From Patescibacteria group bacterium (GTDB taxonomy: Bacteria; Patescibacteria; UBA1384; JAMDBS01), in contig JAMDBS010000077.1 in assembly GCA_023487325.1 (NCBI GenBank), positions 1 to 5,109 of the forward strand: a DNA stretch of 5,109 nt, read 5' to 3'. The notes under the pieces are model-generated. The model had not been told where the DNA came from, did no database searches, and worked only from the letters and a program-made list of their open reading frames with translations. A program made the translations under genes and the position numbers. Shown here in pieces: positions 5,078-5,109 of the stretch (the stretch's first letter is position 1; every line of letters starts with the position of its first letter).

Positions 5078-5109
5078 ATGGGTTTTTTAGATAAATTGTT
5101 TGGCGATCC
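5078..5109 (+). CDS. secA: Probable preprotein translocase ATPase SecA, N-terminal start only
   Basis: Only the first eleven codons fall in the window. They read MGFLDKLFGD and then CC-, which must encode proline. An opening of the form M-x-(F/L)-(L/F)-x-K-(L/I)-F-G-D-P is typical of SecA, the cytoplasmic ATPase that drives protein export through SecYEG. The gene has its own promoter (5022-5049) and a Shine-Dalgarno AAAGGA at 5065-5070, seven bases before the ATG. Position right after an hpf-type gene supports SecA, since the two are neighbours in several bacterial groups. The nucleotide-binding motifs lie beyond the window. Other short proteins also begin MGFLDKL (for instance SepF-like proteins), so the call rests on the GDP ending and the context. 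Confidence 0.6.
   Translation, partial: MGFLDKLFGD

Noticed and set aside
1..5109. Recoded TGA (genetic code 25)
   Set aside because: No internal TGA interrupts any conserved gene, and glycines use ordinary GGN codons. The window gives no sign of recoding, although no gene here ends in TGA either.

Overview
The window is a stretch of a low-GC, tightly packed bacterial genome with every gene on the + strand. In order it carries the 3' end of greA, a class I lysyl-tRNA synthetase (lysS), a seryl-tRNA synthetase (serS), an unrecognised six-helix membrane protein, a GxxExxY / PD-(D/E)XK-like protein, a short ribosome hibernation factor (hpf), and the first eleven codons of what is probably secA. 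The combination of an archaeal-type class I LysRS, divergent SerRS motifs, a GxxExxY gene and low-complexity intergenic repeats suggests a Patescibacteria (Candidate Phyla Radiation, perhaps Parcubacteria-like) genome. That placement is inference. No coding region has an internal TGA and every visible stop is TAA or TAG, so nothing here requires TGA recoding.

Layout. Bases 1-251 are greA, closed by a convincing intrinsic terminator at 303-335. A very AT-rich spacer (336-474) leads into lysS (475-2022) and serS (2078-3379), two aminoacyl-tRNA synthetase genes that probably share a transcript. The 228-residue membrane protein (3449-4135), the GxxExxY gene (4207-4593) and hpf (4639-5010) follow with spacers of 45-71 bases. 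A clear sigma70-type promoter with an extended -10 (5022-5049) precedes the last, truncated gene (from 5078).

The most unusual feature lies in the spacers. Three of them (3380-3414, 4145-4179, 4596-4628) carry the same element of about 34 bases, built from four TACGAA words. Two copies point forward and the third is inverted. The last two enclose the GxxExxY gene, which is about 26% GC by hand count against about 36% for hpf. Each copy begins within ten bases of the preceding stop codon, and the inverted copy runs into the hpf Shine-Dalgarno. This looks like a repeat-bracketed gene, or an RNA-level element, inserted into a housekeeping translation and secretion neighbourhood. Two other spacers carry different short-period repeats.

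Functionally, the recognised genes serve gene expression: transcript-cleavage factor, two tRNA charging enzymes, ribosome hibernation factor and probably the Sec translocation motor. The membrane protein and the GxxExxY protein are accessory insertions of unknown role.
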